A stretch of DNA of 64,000 nucleotides from Sarcophilus harrisii (Eukaryota; Chordata; Mammalia; Dasyuromorphia; Dasyuridae). Where the stretch lies: positions 428,943,669 through 429,007,668 of the forward strand of contig NC_045429.1 in NCBI RefSeq assembly GCF_902635505.1. The letters run 5' to 3'. Made by a program: the position numbers and the translations under genes. Positions 1 to 13,029 of the stretch are shown piece after piece. How positions within the stretch are numbered: position 1 is the stretch's first letter; every line of letters begins with the position of its first letter. The notes under the pieces were generated by a model. It saw nothing but the letters and a program-made list of their open reading frames with translations. It searched no databases and had not been told where the DNA came from.

Positions 1-858
1 TAATCATTTATGAAAGTCCAGGTTACATGCAGATTAATTTATCAGGGTTGCACAAAGGTTAACCAACAGGCATAAAAAAGAACCAAAAAAGCTGTGAGTC
101 AGAAATAGGAGAAAAGATTATTAGAGTCACCCATGCCGGAAAAGGAAGAGTCTGATTATAACTAATGTGGGAATGTGTTCTGCTGCACTATAGAACAATA
201 TCACAAAGATTTGCTTTTCTTTTTAACTTGCTTAATGGGATAGGGAGAAATTAATTTTAAAATCAAAAAATTTGAAAAAATTACTTGAAAAAAATTAAAA
301 TAAAAAAAAAAAAACCCACCACAGGAAAAAAGTAAAAAATTCTTAAGTAGATGCCAAGTTTGAATTGAAAAAGCAAGAGATTTTTCTCCTTGGTGTAAAC
401 AACTCAATAACCAGATGATCACCAAATGGCAGCTTAAGATTTAAATGTACTTGTACATTAAAAAAATTCAGCATAAAACATTGGTGATGTCAGAGTTTTC
501 ACTGCTGTTTCTTCAAAGCCTGCCCCAGGATTTTGTTTATCTTAGTACTCTGAAGTCATTTTTGGTCTCTCATCCACATGGACACTCCCTGATCAAGAGA
601 TCAAGCTGATCCATGCCTACCTTTCCTAAGTGACTCCTACATTCCCCTACCAGTTTACCAAAGAGGTCCCTCCAAAGAGCTAGGGTTCTTCCTCTAAGCC
701 TTCAGACATCATGTTGAAGGGACAGAAGGATAAGTTATCTCCAATACTGGTCCATCATTTTATCCCATCATAAAATTCCAATAATGTCCTTCATCTATAC
801 ATACTCCTTGCAAAACTCTGCTGCCCCTGCTGAAGACTAAGGATTTCAATCTTTTGGA

Positions 859-1187
859 TGTTAAGGACCACGCCTAAGTATGAAACCCAGAAAGCCTGTA
901 AAGGGTTAAAGGGGACTGCACCATTAAGGGCGGGAGGTTCTCAGAAAGCCCCCACAGTTGTAAATCATAACATACTTAAAGGAACTACAGATCAACCTTT
1001 ATTGACCTATATACTGCTTGTGAATTGGGAATAAAATAAATAGGAGGAAAGAGGGAAGAGGAGACAGGTCAGAGAACACAACTGCCTCTCAATCTCTTTG
1101 TATCATTATCATCCTCTCACAGGAAGGATCTTTTCTGTTGGTCAGAATCAGATCCCCAGCAGCCACTAGCAGGTGGCTCCCTTAACA
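859..1187 (+). mobile_element. Solo LTR, fossil retrovirus-like element
   Basis: A block of about 330 bp starts TGTTAAG and ends CTTAACA, so its ends are short inverted repeats of the TG...CA kind. It is flanked by a perfect 6-bp direct repeat, TTTGGA, at 853-858 and 1188-1193. Overlapping AATAAA signals at 1030-1040 give the plus orientation. No internal retroviral region is present, so it is a solo LTR left by recombination. A 6-bp target duplication is usual for the class II (betaretrovirus-like) group, but I cannot name the family. It lies in an AP2B1 intron. Confidence 0.72.
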
Positions 1188-1509
1188 TTTGGAGGCTGTG
1201 TCATTTCAAAGAATACTGGTATTTAAAAATGTGTTTTAAAATTTTGTCTTACAAAAGACTGGAATCATTATCAGCACTGAATTTCCAGAAGCCAATCTAG
1301 CCCACTGTCTCCCTCATATTCTGGGCCCAGTTCATTGTCTATTTACAATGTCTGTTGAAGAACTAAGCATCCATGTGACAATTTTATAGACTGTGAGAAT
1401 ATTCAACTGCTTATCAGTGTAGACAACAGACATTCTTTTAGTTGACTATTCCTGTGGGAATAGTTAGAATAAATTCTCTTGAGTGATGATATATCTCTTT
1501 CAGGAGATC

Positions 1510-1660
1510 TGCAATGTTCCAATGTTTGATACAAACAGCACAATGTCATTCACAAAGAAGAACATCTTGATTATTGCACCAATTGTAAGGGATTTCCTCT
1601 TACTGTTGGGCACTGTCATGGACCTCCTCCATGACAATAGCAAACACCTTTGGTGAGTAT
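1510..1660 (-). mobile_element. RTE-clade LINE fragment (reverse transcriptase core)
   Basis: On the minus strand one frame reads FFFVNDIVLF, which resembles the FADDIVLF catalytic loop of RTE-type reverse transcriptases. The stretch just upstream resembles the RTE palm segment around VMEEV. The fragment is short and not open throughout. RTE LINEs are common in marsupials. It sits in an AP2B1 intron. Confidence 0.5.
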
Positions 1661-2429
1661 AAATTTCCCTATTCTTTTTTTTTAAATTACTTATCAGAGG
1701 ATTGAATAAAGTTATCTATCATTACATATTTCAAGGAATCTTATGTGACCAATATGCATAATGGGAAACTTGTTAGAGGAAAGCTTTCAAAATCTACATT
1801 TTGTTGTACAAAATAAAAACACTTTTTTATGATAAACCAAAAATAAGATCAGTCACTCTTGTATTCTTACATCTCTCAATCAAATGTGTGATCAAAAAGA
1901 GAAACTGCTGTTGAATAGCCTTCTTGAAGACCTACCTTATATGCCATGGTCTCACACATATGGTAAAAGAATTTCAAAATCCAAAATAATTATGCTAAGT
2001 CACAGAAACACTGTAATCTGTTCAAACCAGATAGATTTCTTAAAATAGTCTAGTTCTTTAACTCAGCATATGAATTCTGAGCTCCTAAAGAACTGACAAT
2101 GCTCACTTCAACTCAGTAGGAATCACAAAAGCTTCTGTCTCCTAAGGCAGTTTTAACATTGCATGAACACAGCCTGATTCCAGCCTCCCTGGCTCCCTGG
2201 CAATGAGGTGCTAGCTTAGAGGGGTTTAGGACAAGATCAAACCATCTTCTCCTAGGAAATTATCTGAAGTCCAGGGGTAGAGATAATGAAAGAGTCAGTA
2301 CTAACAGAATTTAGGGAGGATTCTTCCTTTCACACCAAAGGAGGTACAATTAAAGAGAAAGGTGGAAGAGCAAATGAGAGAAAAGAAAAAGGGGGGGAAA
2401 AATGTAGGGGAGGGTACATGATCCCTTAC

Positions 2430-5400
2430 CTGACATCTTTCCCCACTGTCATGGCTGCAATCACTTTCTTGACAGCTTCTTTCCTTTTCTCCTTCTTTTC
2501 ATTGTTGAGCTCTGCCTTCAGTTCAAAGATCTCTCCTAAGAGAAAAAGAGAGATATAAGTGAGTGTCAGGACAAAGTTCCAGAAGCAGAAAACAAGACCC
2601 ATGTTGCACTTCACAAACAAACAGAACCAGGAGAGATATCCAGTGGAGTCACGATATACAGGATATGTAAGACTCAGCATATGTAAGGGCAGTTAATAAG
2701 TCCCAAGTCCCTGCTGAGCTGTCTCAAGACTAACAATCTTTTTAGTATATAGCTGAAGATGAACTTGACTTGCAGAATCTCAGTATTCATTCACCTGACA
2801 TCAAAGCACCAGATACTGAATGATATTTTTTTTTTTTTGCTGAGGCAATTGGGGTTAAATGACTTGCCCAGGGTCACACAGCCAGGAAGTGTTAAGTGTT
2901 TGAAGACAAATTTGAACTCAGGTACTCCTGACTTCAGGTCTGGTGCTCTATCCACTACCCCAGCTAGCTGCTCTTTCTTTTTTTTTTTTTAAATGATATT
3001 CTTAATATCAATATTACAGACTATAATGTCTCTAATATTTTTTTTAAAGCAAGGAGATTATGTATTTTATATATCAAACAGATAACTACCCATACTTAAA
3101 ATTATTTGGTTTAAATGTGCTTAAAATATTTTTAAAGATAAAAAGCAAAACTTTAAAAAAGTAACTTAGAAAAAAAGAAAATAGCTTAGAAAGATATGGA
3201 ATCAACTGAACACAGGCAACCAAATTACCAAACAAACTTAAAACCAAAAGTTGTAAGTTTAATTTTTTTATTTTGTAATTCTGAACTTGATAAACATGAA
3301 TATTTCCTTATTCTTTATTAGGTATAGCTTTTTAAAATATATAATAAATTCAATACACTAGTTTCAGAGCTAATTATAAATTCAGTATGTTAGCTTCAGG
3401 ATTATCCTGCTTTTTCTTGTCTTCCTCTAAACTTCCTTCTGTACATTTTAACAATGACCTTTTTTTTTCTTTTTCTGGGGCATCACCAGCTCTATCATCT
3501 ATCACTCCTTCACACTCATCCCTCCAAAACTTTAAAAAAAGAAAAATGCAGCTTCATTATTACAAGTGAACATTTGAGCAAAAAAAAACAACAACACCGA
3601 CTATGTGTAAAAACATACACTCCATCCTGTACCTCAAATTTACCATCTATCTCTCTGATAGGACATCTTACATCTGGTTATTCTCTAGAGTCATACCTGA
3701 TCACTGTTGTCTTTCAAAATTATTTTCCTTTACAATATTGTAATCATTGCATGAATTACTCATATTACCCTGCTTACTTCATTCCATATCAGTTCTTACA
3801 AATCTTGCCAAATTTCTTGCAATCCATCCTTCTAATCATTTCTTAGGTTACAATACTTTTTATACATGAATATTTGTTCCCCAACTGATGGACAGTCTCT
3901 TAGTTTTCAATTCTTTTATACAACAAAAGGGCTACTATAAATATTCTTGCACATAGAGGTCCTTTTATCCTCTGCCTTGCATCTTCTTGGAAAGTTTATG
4001 CTGCTCTAATTTGCTTCCATGATTTTTATAGTCTTTTATCCATTTAGAGCTGACAATGGAATGTGGTATGAGATGTCTAAAAATTTCTGCCAAATGTTTT
4101 CACAGTTCTTCCAGCAATTAGTTGTTAGTGGAAGGGTTTTTGGTCATATATTAAGTACTTATCCAAATAGTCTGGATCCTGGGTTTATGAAACACTATTC
4201 TATTATACTTTAGGATATCATGTTCCTAATTTATTCCACTAAATTAACTATTTTATTTTTTAACCTAGTATCAACTAGTTTCGGGGATTACATCCTTGCA
4301 GTATAGTTGAAGATCTGGTCAATCAAGGCTACCTTTCTTCTTGCTATTTCAAATTAGTTTCCTTAAAATTATTAACTTTTTGTTCCTCTAGATAATGTTA
4401 TAATTTTTTCTAGCTCTAAGAAGAAATTTGTTGATAGTCTAACTGTTATGGCACTGAATAAGAAAATTTAAGTATAACTATAATTTTCATATTGATTCAG
4501 TCCAACAATGAACAATTAATATCTCTCCAATTATTTAGGTCTCACTTTTTTTTGAAGAATGTTTTACATTTATAGTCACATAGTTTCTATGTGTCTCCTG
4601 AAAGGCAGACTCACCAACAATTTCCACTCTACTTTTCCTTCACCTAGCAAGACCACAACCAAATACAAAGATAAGACACCACCACAAGACAAACAACAAC
4701 AACAAAATAGGCAAAAGCAATCAACACAGGAGTGAAGGAACAGAATTATCTTGTCTCTTCTTTGGGAACAAGCTTGATGATCAAAATTTTGCAATTCTTA
4801 AGTCTTACTTGTTTTGTTGATCCTTCCAATTACATTCTAATTATTATCATTATATATACTGTTTTTCTAATTCCGCTTATTTCATTTTACAACAGTTTAT
4901 ATAAACTCTTCCATGCTTCTTTATTATGTTTAGCTTACATGTACCTACCACGTTTTGTTTAGAAATTTCCAGACACTGGGCTATCTACCTCATTTTAGTT
5001 TTTTTGTAAACACAAAAAAATCCTGTTAAAAATATTTTAGTGTATATGAAATCATATTGCTAATGAAATCCCTGGGGTATATGATTAGTGAACTCTATGA
5101 ACCAAAAGATATGCATATATTTGTCATTTAATTTGCATAAATTCAAATTGCTTTCCAAAATGGTTGTGCCAGTTCAAAGCTCCACCAACAATCCATTAGT
5201 GTGACTGTCTTTTCACAATATCTACAAGATTAATAATTTCCATCTTTTGTCTTCTTTGCCAAATTGCTGAGCATGAAACCTCAGGCTTGTTTTGATGTAT
5301 TTCTGTACCTATTAACAATTTGGCACATCCTTTCAAATGGTTAACTGTTCACAATTCTTCTTTTAAAAATTGTTTATTTATCTCCTTGGACCACTCATCT

Positions 5401-8400
5401 TTTGGGGAATGAATGACTTTTGGTTTTAAATATTTCTCTTAGTACTCTATATATCTTATATAAAAATCTCTCATAGATATTTGATAGAAAAAAATTTTTC
5501 CCAATCATTTCTCTTCTTATTCTAAATGAATTGATTTTGTTTGCGTAATTGTTTTTCAATTTTATTTAATCAAAATTATCTATTTTATGTTTTACAATTG
5601 CTTCTATCCCTTACATTAACTCTTTACATAGTTGTAATGTTCATAATCTACTTCTCTTCTAATTTTTAATGGTATGATATTTAATATTCAATTCATGTAT
5701 TTATTTTTTTAAATGCTATTTTATTTCATTTTCAGTTCCAAATTTTCCCTTCCCTACTCATTAAGACGGCAAGAAGTCATATATCCATTTCAAACTGACA
5801 GAGGAATATGGGACAAAATTCTCCCAAGCTCAATTTCTGCCAGTCTTCTTTCTAATTTTCCCAGCAATTCTTACCAAATAAGGAGTTTTTCCCATTGTTT
5901 TTTGAGATTTACCAAACATTGGTCTATTGAATTCAATGGTTTCCGATTATTCTTCACCTAAGATGTTCCATTGATCTACTTTTCTATTTTTTAACCAATA
6001 ACAAATGGTGTTGATAACTGTTACTCCAATTTAAAGCCTCGATACACTATTTCACATTCACTCCTAACTTTTTTTCATTATTCCTCTGGATATTCTATTA
6101 TTTTGTTCCTTCAAATAATTCTTAATCTATCATCCAGTCCCCCCATTGGTAGTTTGAATAGCAAAGTGTCAAATCTATAAATTAACTTTGGTAGTATTAT
6201 TATATTATATGTAAATATAATGGGCTATGCCAGTATAATAAAAATAATTATTGGCATGGCCCATTATATTTATATATATTATTTGTTTTTAGTTCTACAT
6301 ATTTTTGCACACTAAAAGAAAAAACATCCTTTTATATCTATATTCTGTTTGTGTTTTCAACATAAATTGGTATTGCACTTTGCCAAAGGTTTTTTCTACA
6401 TTATTAATATGTAGTTTTAAATATTAGTGTGTTATTAATAATTATATGATTTGGTTTTATGATGGATTAATATGGTTAATTATGGATTTTTGGTTTTAAT
6501 ATAGTTGCAATCATTCTTTTCCTAATATTGAATCATCCCTGCCAACCTTGATATAAATCCAATTTATAAATGCATTAAAATATTATCCAGTGAAATAATA
6601 ATGGAAAAACGTAGTACCAGGATATAATGATTTTCATAGGAATCAAGAACCTCTGATAGAGTCTATGCTATCCACTTAAACACTGAAGGCAAAAACAATG
6701 GTCAGCAAAATAAAATAATATAGCCCCCAAAGCAGTCAGCTAAGCTGGGTTTCCTCACAATTCAAAGCTGTCAAAATTCAGCTTTTTTTTCCCATCATTT
6801 ATTTCTTAGAGCCCCAAATGAGCAAACAACAAGATTTCAGAAAGACTACATCATGAGCAGCAAGAGTAACAAAATCAAAACAGGATGCAGCAGAAGCTAC
6901 TCAAACATTCTAAACCAGTGGTTCTCAAACTTTTGTTTCCAGTATCTTTATCCTATTAAAAATTATTGAGGATCTCTCCAAAGCGTTTTTGTTTACCTGG
7001 ATTATATTTATAGACATTTACCATATTGGAAATAAAAACTATTTTTGAATTTGTAGACCCTCTAAAAGGGTTTCAGAGATCCCCAGGATTCTCTAGACCA
7101 TACTTTGAGAACCACTGTTCTAAACTATAATATGAATGATGGATAACACAAATCTTGTGCTTTTTACTTTATTTTTTTAAAATTTTCAACTTAAAATTTA
7201 TGAGATCACTGGTCCAAATAAAGGCCTGCTAGATTTATTTTTATAAACATCCAAATAAAGGAAAGGAAAGTTCCTTGAAGGATGGACCTTGCATAACAAA
7301 ATTCCTTGAAACAGCTTTAATTATATCCCTGTGAGAAAAAAGGCAGCTCAATCATAAAGCACATAAAATGCTATGGAAAGGAAGGGAGAAACAGGCTGAT
7401 CCCTGAAATTCAAGGGAATCAATAACATTAATTTAAAAAATAAATAAATAAACCAGAGTTGTTGAAAATAACCACAACATTTGTAAAGGAGGAAGCCAAG
7501 TTACAGTGCCCTTGAAGCAAGTAAACATAAGGAATCCAAAACAAAGATGGCTTAGAAAAGGATTGTAAGAAATCAACAAGGGAATGATTTCTACTCTCCT
7601 ACTTTTCTCTTTGTCACTAAAATACATCTGCCCTCAATTAATGGAGACTCAATCAGAAAAGCCTGACCATGGGAAATAAAGGAAACCAAGATATGGGACA
7701 AGGCAATGTAAAAAAGTGATTCAGTACGTGCTCTCTCTTTTGGAAAGATAACTAGCATCAATCTGAATTTCTGCACAAGGAAATGTAGTTCTAGATCAAG
7801 AATTCACATTAAAACTTTAAAAAGACAAAAGATTATTTTCTAGCACTTCAACAAAAAAGGTTTTGAAAAGAGAACTGAAGTGACTAGTATGCAGCAACAC
7901 TAAAGGTTCAACCTCAAACAAGATGGTTAAATTTTTTTCAAAACTTAAAAACTACTTCATGATATGACAGAATTTTAAAATAAAGAGGTCAACTGTATTC
8001 AGGTCTTCCTGAATGTCCTAATGTCTTCAGGCACTACTCATTACTCCCAAAACAGGAAGGAGAACTATTCAGATTAATTTCCCACATGAGTCCCAAGAGA
8101 ACCTTAACCACCAAGTCCAGATAAAGGTCTATATACATAACACTGAAGAGACAGGCTCAACCAAGTGTTACTTGTGTTAGGGATTCCTAGGACCATAGAT
8201 TTAGAGAGAGATCATCTGGCCCAATTCTTATTTTGCAGATGAAGAGGTTAAAGGACTTGCCCAACATCCCAGGGAAACTAGCAGGGCCAGAATTCCAAAC
8301 CAGGTGCTCTTGCTCCTGATGCAACGTCGTCCCCCTGTACTAAGAGTTCTACCTTGGACAGTCAAAGTGACCAAAAGACTGACCTGCCAAAGCTGAGCCA

Positions 8401-9009
8401 ATCATCTAAGAGACAGTTCCAGAAGAATGAAGGAGGGTTTTAGAAAGAACTCTCAGCCAATGCTCCAATCAGTATCTCATGAAGGGGAAGGGGGGATGGG
8501 GAGGATGGGAGGACCTGACTTAATCTCAGTGCAAAATCTGAGAACGAGATCCTATCAGGCCAGGCAGACCAGGCTGCTCTGACTCCAAGCTGAACTTTTA
8601 ATGATTAGACAGAAATCTCCCTTTTGTGTTTGTTATTGCTGTTATTCCAGAGTAAACATCATTCCAGCATGCAATCTAACCATGTCTTTGGCTTTTGTAG
8701 CCAAAAGCAGGGGCAATCCCAAGCCAAGAGGAGACAGCGATTTTTGGGCATGTCTTTAACTATCCTGAAATACTGAGATCGCCTTCCACGAGTTCAGTAT
8801 CACATTCAACCACTACAGGTTTCTCTACAATAGGCCTATAAAACAAAGACATATAAAATAAACCTCACCTTATTCACTGGTAGGTCTAGCTGAGAGCCAA
8901 GTGTCTGTCTGTCATTGGTTGGAGAGAATGACCCTTTATTATTTCCTTGAGAATCTCACACATTTGCCTTACCTTTCTTATTGGTGGTGAAGTACTTGGA
9001 GTCAGTCAT
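2430..9009 (-). CDS. AP2B1: AP-2 complex subunit beta, first two coding exons (gene continues past left edge)
   Basis: AP2B1 encodes the beta2-adaptin subunit of AP-2, which links clathrin to cargo and PIP2-rich plasma membrane during endocytosis. The ATG is at 9009-9007. The first coding piece, 9009-8973, reads [12 protein letters not shown] plus one base and ends at a GTAAG donor. Its exon starts at 9032 after a TTGCAG acceptor. The next exon, 2535-2430, joins in phase through a CTTAG acceptor and reads [20 protein letters not shown], continuing to VGKDV plus AG before a GTAAGG donor. This matches the N-terminus of mammalian AP2B1, the start of the alpha-solenoid trunk, as I recall it residue for residue; AP1B1 differs in the first residues. 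Only about 47 of about 940 codons are here. The intron between the exons is about 6.4 kb. The following exon (LFPDVVNCM...) was not found and should lie beyond the left edge. Confidence 0.95.
2828..2991 (-). mobile_element. WSINE-like tRNA-derived SINE
   Basis: A poly(T) run leads into GCTGAGGCAATTGGGGTTAA and the GACTTGCCCAGGGTCACACA block, ending near CACTACCCCAGCTAGCTGC. This is the reverse complement of a marsupial tRNA-derived SINE. Direct repeats AATGATATT at 2819-2827 and 2992-3000 look like its target duplication. It lies in the AP2B1 intron just upstream of the coding exon at 2,430-2,535. Confidence 0.8.
3600..6600 (-). mobile_element. Old L1 fragments, at least two pieces, minus strand
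   Basis: About 3 kb of AT-rich DNA reads as reversed L1. Blocks such as CCCCAACTGATGGACAGTCT (about 3,880) and the CTCCACCAACAATCCATTAG region (about 5,180) are the reverse complements of segments near the L1 3' end. Each is followed to the right by sequence resembling ORF2. Because the 3'-end block occurs twice, at least two copies or a duplicated piece are present (about 3.6-4.5 kb and 4.8-6.6 kb). No long open frame remains, so they are old and inactive. Boundaries are approximate. Confidence 0.6.
6211..6273. repeat. Short inverted repeat (hairpin) within L1 relic
   Basis: The arm at 6211-6234 (GTAAATATAATGGGC, then TATGCCAGT) is complementary to the arm at 6250-6273 with about 2 mismatches over 24 bp, separated by about 15 bp of AT-rich loop. 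It could form a stable hairpin. Confidence 0.8.
6916..7117. mobile_element. Non-autonomous hAT (Charlie-type) element, complete
   Basis: The element begins CAGTGGTTCTCAAA and ends TTTGAGAACCACTG, a near-perfect terminal inverted repeat typical of Charlie elements. It is flanked on both sides by the same 8-bp target duplication, TTCTAAAC (6908-6915 and 7118-7125), as expected for hAT transposition. There is no coding capacity in its 202 bp. It sits in the AP2B1 intron between the two coding exons. Confidence 0.9.
8180..8330 (-). mobile_element. MIR SINE fragment
   Basis: The order GCAGATGAAGAGGTTAAAGG, then GACTTGCCCAACATCCCAGG and a CCAGGTGCTCTTGCTCC block, is a reversed MIR core. It is diverged, with no clear ends. 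Confidence 0.6.
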
Positions 9010-9299
9010 TTTTGTAGCTCTTTAAGGTATACCTGCAACGAAAGAAGATTCTTTTAACTAACATAAAGCTGCTCCTGCCAGAACATCCGACATTGCAAGT
9101 GGGGAAAAAAAAAATCAATGATGTCCTAAAGCTAAAGACAATGGGAGATAAAAGTGTCTTAACTTTGTGACATCATCCAAGAATGCTTCAAATGCTAAAG
9201 TAAGACCTTTTCAGAAAAATGGGAAATTTACTTCCCTTTATTTTCTCTTCCTATTATTTTCTTTCTTGGAAAATCTGCTTTCCCTCTATCTTTTCAGAT

Positions 9300-9700
9300 C
9301 AGTCAACAAGCATTCAGTACCTACTATGTGCTAGGTGATGGGGTTGCAGAAACCCCATTCTCTCCTTTCAAGAAAGATATACATACTCTAGTGGAAGAGG
9401 TAAAAGGAACTTATGTAAATTTAAGCAAAACAAAGTGATTAAACACAAATTAGTTGGGAAGGGAAACACAAGCATAGTTGTTGGTGCTTAAGTAAGCTTT
9501 GAAGGGAAAGAGGGTTTCCATGAAATGGAGGTAAGGGCCGAGCTCATTCCCGATAGAAGGGAAGACTAGTACAAAAGGCATGGAGAGGAGAGCCATTTCA
9601 GTCAAGTGATGGGGTGAGACGTCAGTCTGCAAAGGACTGAGATGAAAGGAACTAGAGACAATATAGACAGATTTTTTTCCTAGGACTCTGAGAAAGGAAT
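9300..9700 (-). mobile_element. L2 LINE 3' relic
   Basis: ATTCAGTACCTACTATGTGC begins a reversed L2 3' end, followed by diverged sequence with the usual order of L2 blocks (a ...GGCATGGAGAGGAGAGCCATT... segment). It lies just upstream of the ATG exon of AP2B1. A second short piece of the same 3' end is at 9,905-9,980. Confidence 0.5.
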
Positions 9701-10254
9701 AGCTTAAGGGTATGGTAAGGTCTAATGAAGGCCCTTCAGAGGGCCTAACACATTGAGGTCCTAGGCTAAGGGAAGTTTCTGCTGCTTCTCCCCCAACTCT
9801 GGATATTCCCTTCTCATGTTCCTTCCACATCAATCCTCCAAATTCAATGGCTCTAAGAGAAAGAAGTAGGATACTACCTCTCCAATGGACAAAAGTCAAT
9901 ATGAATGAATAAACATTTATTAAACACTTACCAAGTACAGGGTATATAAATAGAGAAATTTACAATTAAGGAAGACAAAAGAAATAGGAGACTTCGGCAA
10001 CAAAGGTGTAGTTAAGGCCTGATGATGCCTAACCTCACTGCTACTCAAAAGACAGCCATCGAAAAACAGGGATGATCAGTGGAGGTTGGAACACCAGGGA
10101 AGGATTCAGCCATCCCAAGTTCGGCTTGGCCTCCGCCCATCCCCCTCATCTGGGCAGGGGCTATGAACAAACAATTCTCAAATATAGAATTACAAACTAT
10201 TAAAAATATGAAAGACTGCTTCAAATCATTTGTATGAAACATGATAAATCAAAA

Positions 10255-10625
10255 TAACTGAACCCACCTCAGATTAGCAAATTTGCAAAGGTGACAAAAG
10301 ACTAGAATGTTGGACACCATTGGTGTGACTGTGAACTGGTACAACCATTATGGAAAGCAATTGGAATGGTTTAAAAAAAAAAAAAATCCTAAAATATCCA
10401 TACTCTTTGAACATGAGTCCCTATCAGTAGGCACTCACACCAAAGGAGTTAAAGACACAAGGTGAATAGGGATATGTGTGTATGAGAGAGAGAGAGAACG
10501 AAGGAGAACAAACAACGGGAAACAAAGTAGATGGCCATTAAATTGGGAAACAGTTAAACTATGGTATGCAAATAAAGGAATAAGAAATGATCAAAGATTC
10601 AGCATCACTGGAAGACTTGCAGAAT
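10255..10625 (+). mobile_element. Ancient L1 3' fragment
   Basis: Blocks such as CATTGGTGTGACTGTGAACTGG, then TATGGAAAGCAATTGGAATG, and later AACAGTTAAACTATGGTATG follow the order of the L1 ORF2 3' end seen better preserved elsewhere in this window. It is highly diverged. It lies in AP2B1 intron 1. Confidence 0.6.
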
Positions 10626-11847
10626 CAGGAAAATACAAAGAAAAACAGGGATAGTGTAGATAGAACTGTTCAGAGTGATGCTCCACTTCTGACCCATACC
10701 AGCTAATGTGACCTCAGGCAAGTCATTTAACATCTCAACACCCCAGGCAACAGTTTCTAAAGTTTCAGATAAGGTAAATAAATAGGAACTGGAGGAGGGA
10801 GGAAGGGAGGTTGCTTGAAAGGGGGGGAGAGGAGGAGGAACTCAAATTACAGGTCTACTCAAAACAAAAACCAACATATACAATGGCTAATTGTGTATTA
10901 TATATTATAAATGGAAGGAGCAAAAAACCTAACAAGAATGGTGTTTAATTATACTGCTCAAGTTCAACTGGCTTCAAAGAGAAAAGAAAATGCATCTCCT
11001 TCCCTTCTATATAACAGTGAGGGATTACAGGTACTCAACACTAAATATGGAATAAAACTATTTAGGAAAAAAACACTAAATATGATAAAACTTGGTTGAT
11101 GTGTTGTTTTGCTGAATTGCTCTTTTCCCTTTTTGATTTTGCTAAAAGACATCTTGAGAGAGGGATATATTTGGAAATTAAGATAATGTAAAATTAAGAT
11201 ATCAGTCATTTTTTTTTAAGGGAGGAAGGGTCTTTCCTTAAGGCCTTTGTCCATTAGGATCCTGAAAGGGGGGATGGGATGGAAATATTTGTGGAAGTGG
11301 TCCCTCTCCACTCCTTTCAGGACCAGAGGCACCAAACCCTGGACCCCCAGTAAATCCACTATACCTTCCCAAGACACTTCACAGCTCCCGTTCCTAGGCT
11401 CTCTGCTTTGCCGTTTAAATATAAAAATCAATAATTATTTGTACATAAAGCCTAGTATATACAAGTCATTATGGGAGGAGACAGTACTCTCCTCAAGAAT
11501 ACAAATAAACTCCAAAACCACTGAATTCCATCCTATGTTTCCCTTCTATTTCAACTTTCTGATCACAGCACAGGATGAATAGATCACCACTGGACTTTGT
11601 AAGTGAGTAACTGTTCAGTAGCAACCAGATTTTTCATATCCTAACATACAGCTGGGCATATGACTAACCCTAACGCTAACATCAGGGAGATTCTGCAGCT
11701 GAGATATAGTGTGTAACCCTTTGCAAATCACTCAATTTTAAGTTGCTACTGCTACCTGATTCTCAAGAAATGTTCCAGGGACTCTGGGAGTACCCAAGAG
11801 TCTAAGAGTTCAAAATTATTTTTATAATAATTTGTTGCTGTTGGGTC

Positions 11848-12065
11848 ATTTCAAATCTGTTCAACTTTGTGTTCCCATTTGTCGTGCTTTTGGCAAAGAC
11901 ACTGGAGTGGTTGGCAATTTCCTTTTCCAGCTCATTTAACAGATGAGGAAACTGAGGCAAACAGGGCTAAGTGACATGCACAGGATCATACAGTGACTTG
12001 CAAAGGGTCACACAGCTAGGAAGTATCTAAGGTCACATTTGAACTCAGGTCTTTCTGACTTGAAG
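11848..12065 (-). mobile_element. MAR1-type (tRNA/RTE-tailed) SINE
   Basis: The reversed order is an RTE-like tail (TTGGGTCATTTC...), a GGCAAAGACACTGGAGTGG block, TTTCCTTTTCCAGCTCATTT, ACAGATGAGGAAACTGAGGC, and then a tRNA-derived head near CACACAGCTAGGAAG. This arrangement is the marsupial MAR1 SINE. It is moderately diverged. Confidence 0.7.
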
Positions 12066-12254
12066 TGCAGTATTTTATAATACGAAGGAATTATTTGCCT
12101 ACTAAAATACTCCTCTCCCCTTTTCAACTACCTATTTTTGTGAAGCCAATTTTTTTCATATACTTCAACAAAAATAACAACATATTAAGGCAGATTCAAT
12201 GCAACAGATATAAGAAATAAGAAATTAAAAAGATTTCTAAAAATACATACATGA

Positions 12255-12506
12255 ATGCCACTCTTCTAATTTTTGTTTTGAAAAATATATTTTTCATAGA
12301 AATGTTAACATAATGAGTTATGATAGTTACTACTGCTATTTTTATAAATTAATAAATATTTTTAATTTTATTAGTTTTAATTTCTAATATAGTAAATATT
12401 GATAGATATATCGTACATAAACAAAAGCTCTTTGGGGTCCTTAATAATTTTTAACATTGCAAAGGGGTCTTGAGACCAAAAAGTTTGAAAACCACTGATC
12501 TAGGAA
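12255..12506 (-). mobile_element. hAT-Charlie fragment
   Basis: This AT-rich stretch ends AAAAAGTTTGAAAACCACTG, a Charlie-type terminus. Internal blocks (AAAGCTCTTTGGGGTCC and TTAATAATTTTTAAC) are the reverse of the element at 6,916-7,117. The other terminus is missing or too diverged to place. Confidence 0.65.
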
Positions 12507-13029
12507 ATGCTAGCTAGCTAAACCAATTTCATTCCAATGATGGATACTATTTGTTTTGCATACTTAAATCTGCTTCTAATCAGACACTGAATGAAATTAT
12601 AAAAAGAAAATGGCACCAGCTAGCTCATAACAAATCTCTGCATAACACAGCTCAAAACGAACTCTCCTTCTGTAAATCTCTCATGTCACTCTTCTGCCAT
12701 TCTAGTAAAAGCAGTTGTCAGTATATGGGTTTTAATCCCTCTAAACCAAAATCTTTATAGTAAAGTGAGTCTCCCCATCTCCATTTGGTGTCTTAAACAT
12801 ACAGAATTATATCAGTTGTTACTTCCATTTATATGTAAAGTAAGCTATAAAGCAAAGAAATCTAAAGGCCTCAATGTAAGAAGCAGTAAACTTGGATAAA
12901 AACAAAAATTTGTCTAGTTCATTTCTTGCTGTTAAAATCGTATGCAGACTGTTGCAAACTAGATTTTTAAAAGAAATGGGGCAGGGAGAGTGAGTGTAGG
13001 GGAGAAGGGAAGGTGAGAACTATGCTCTA

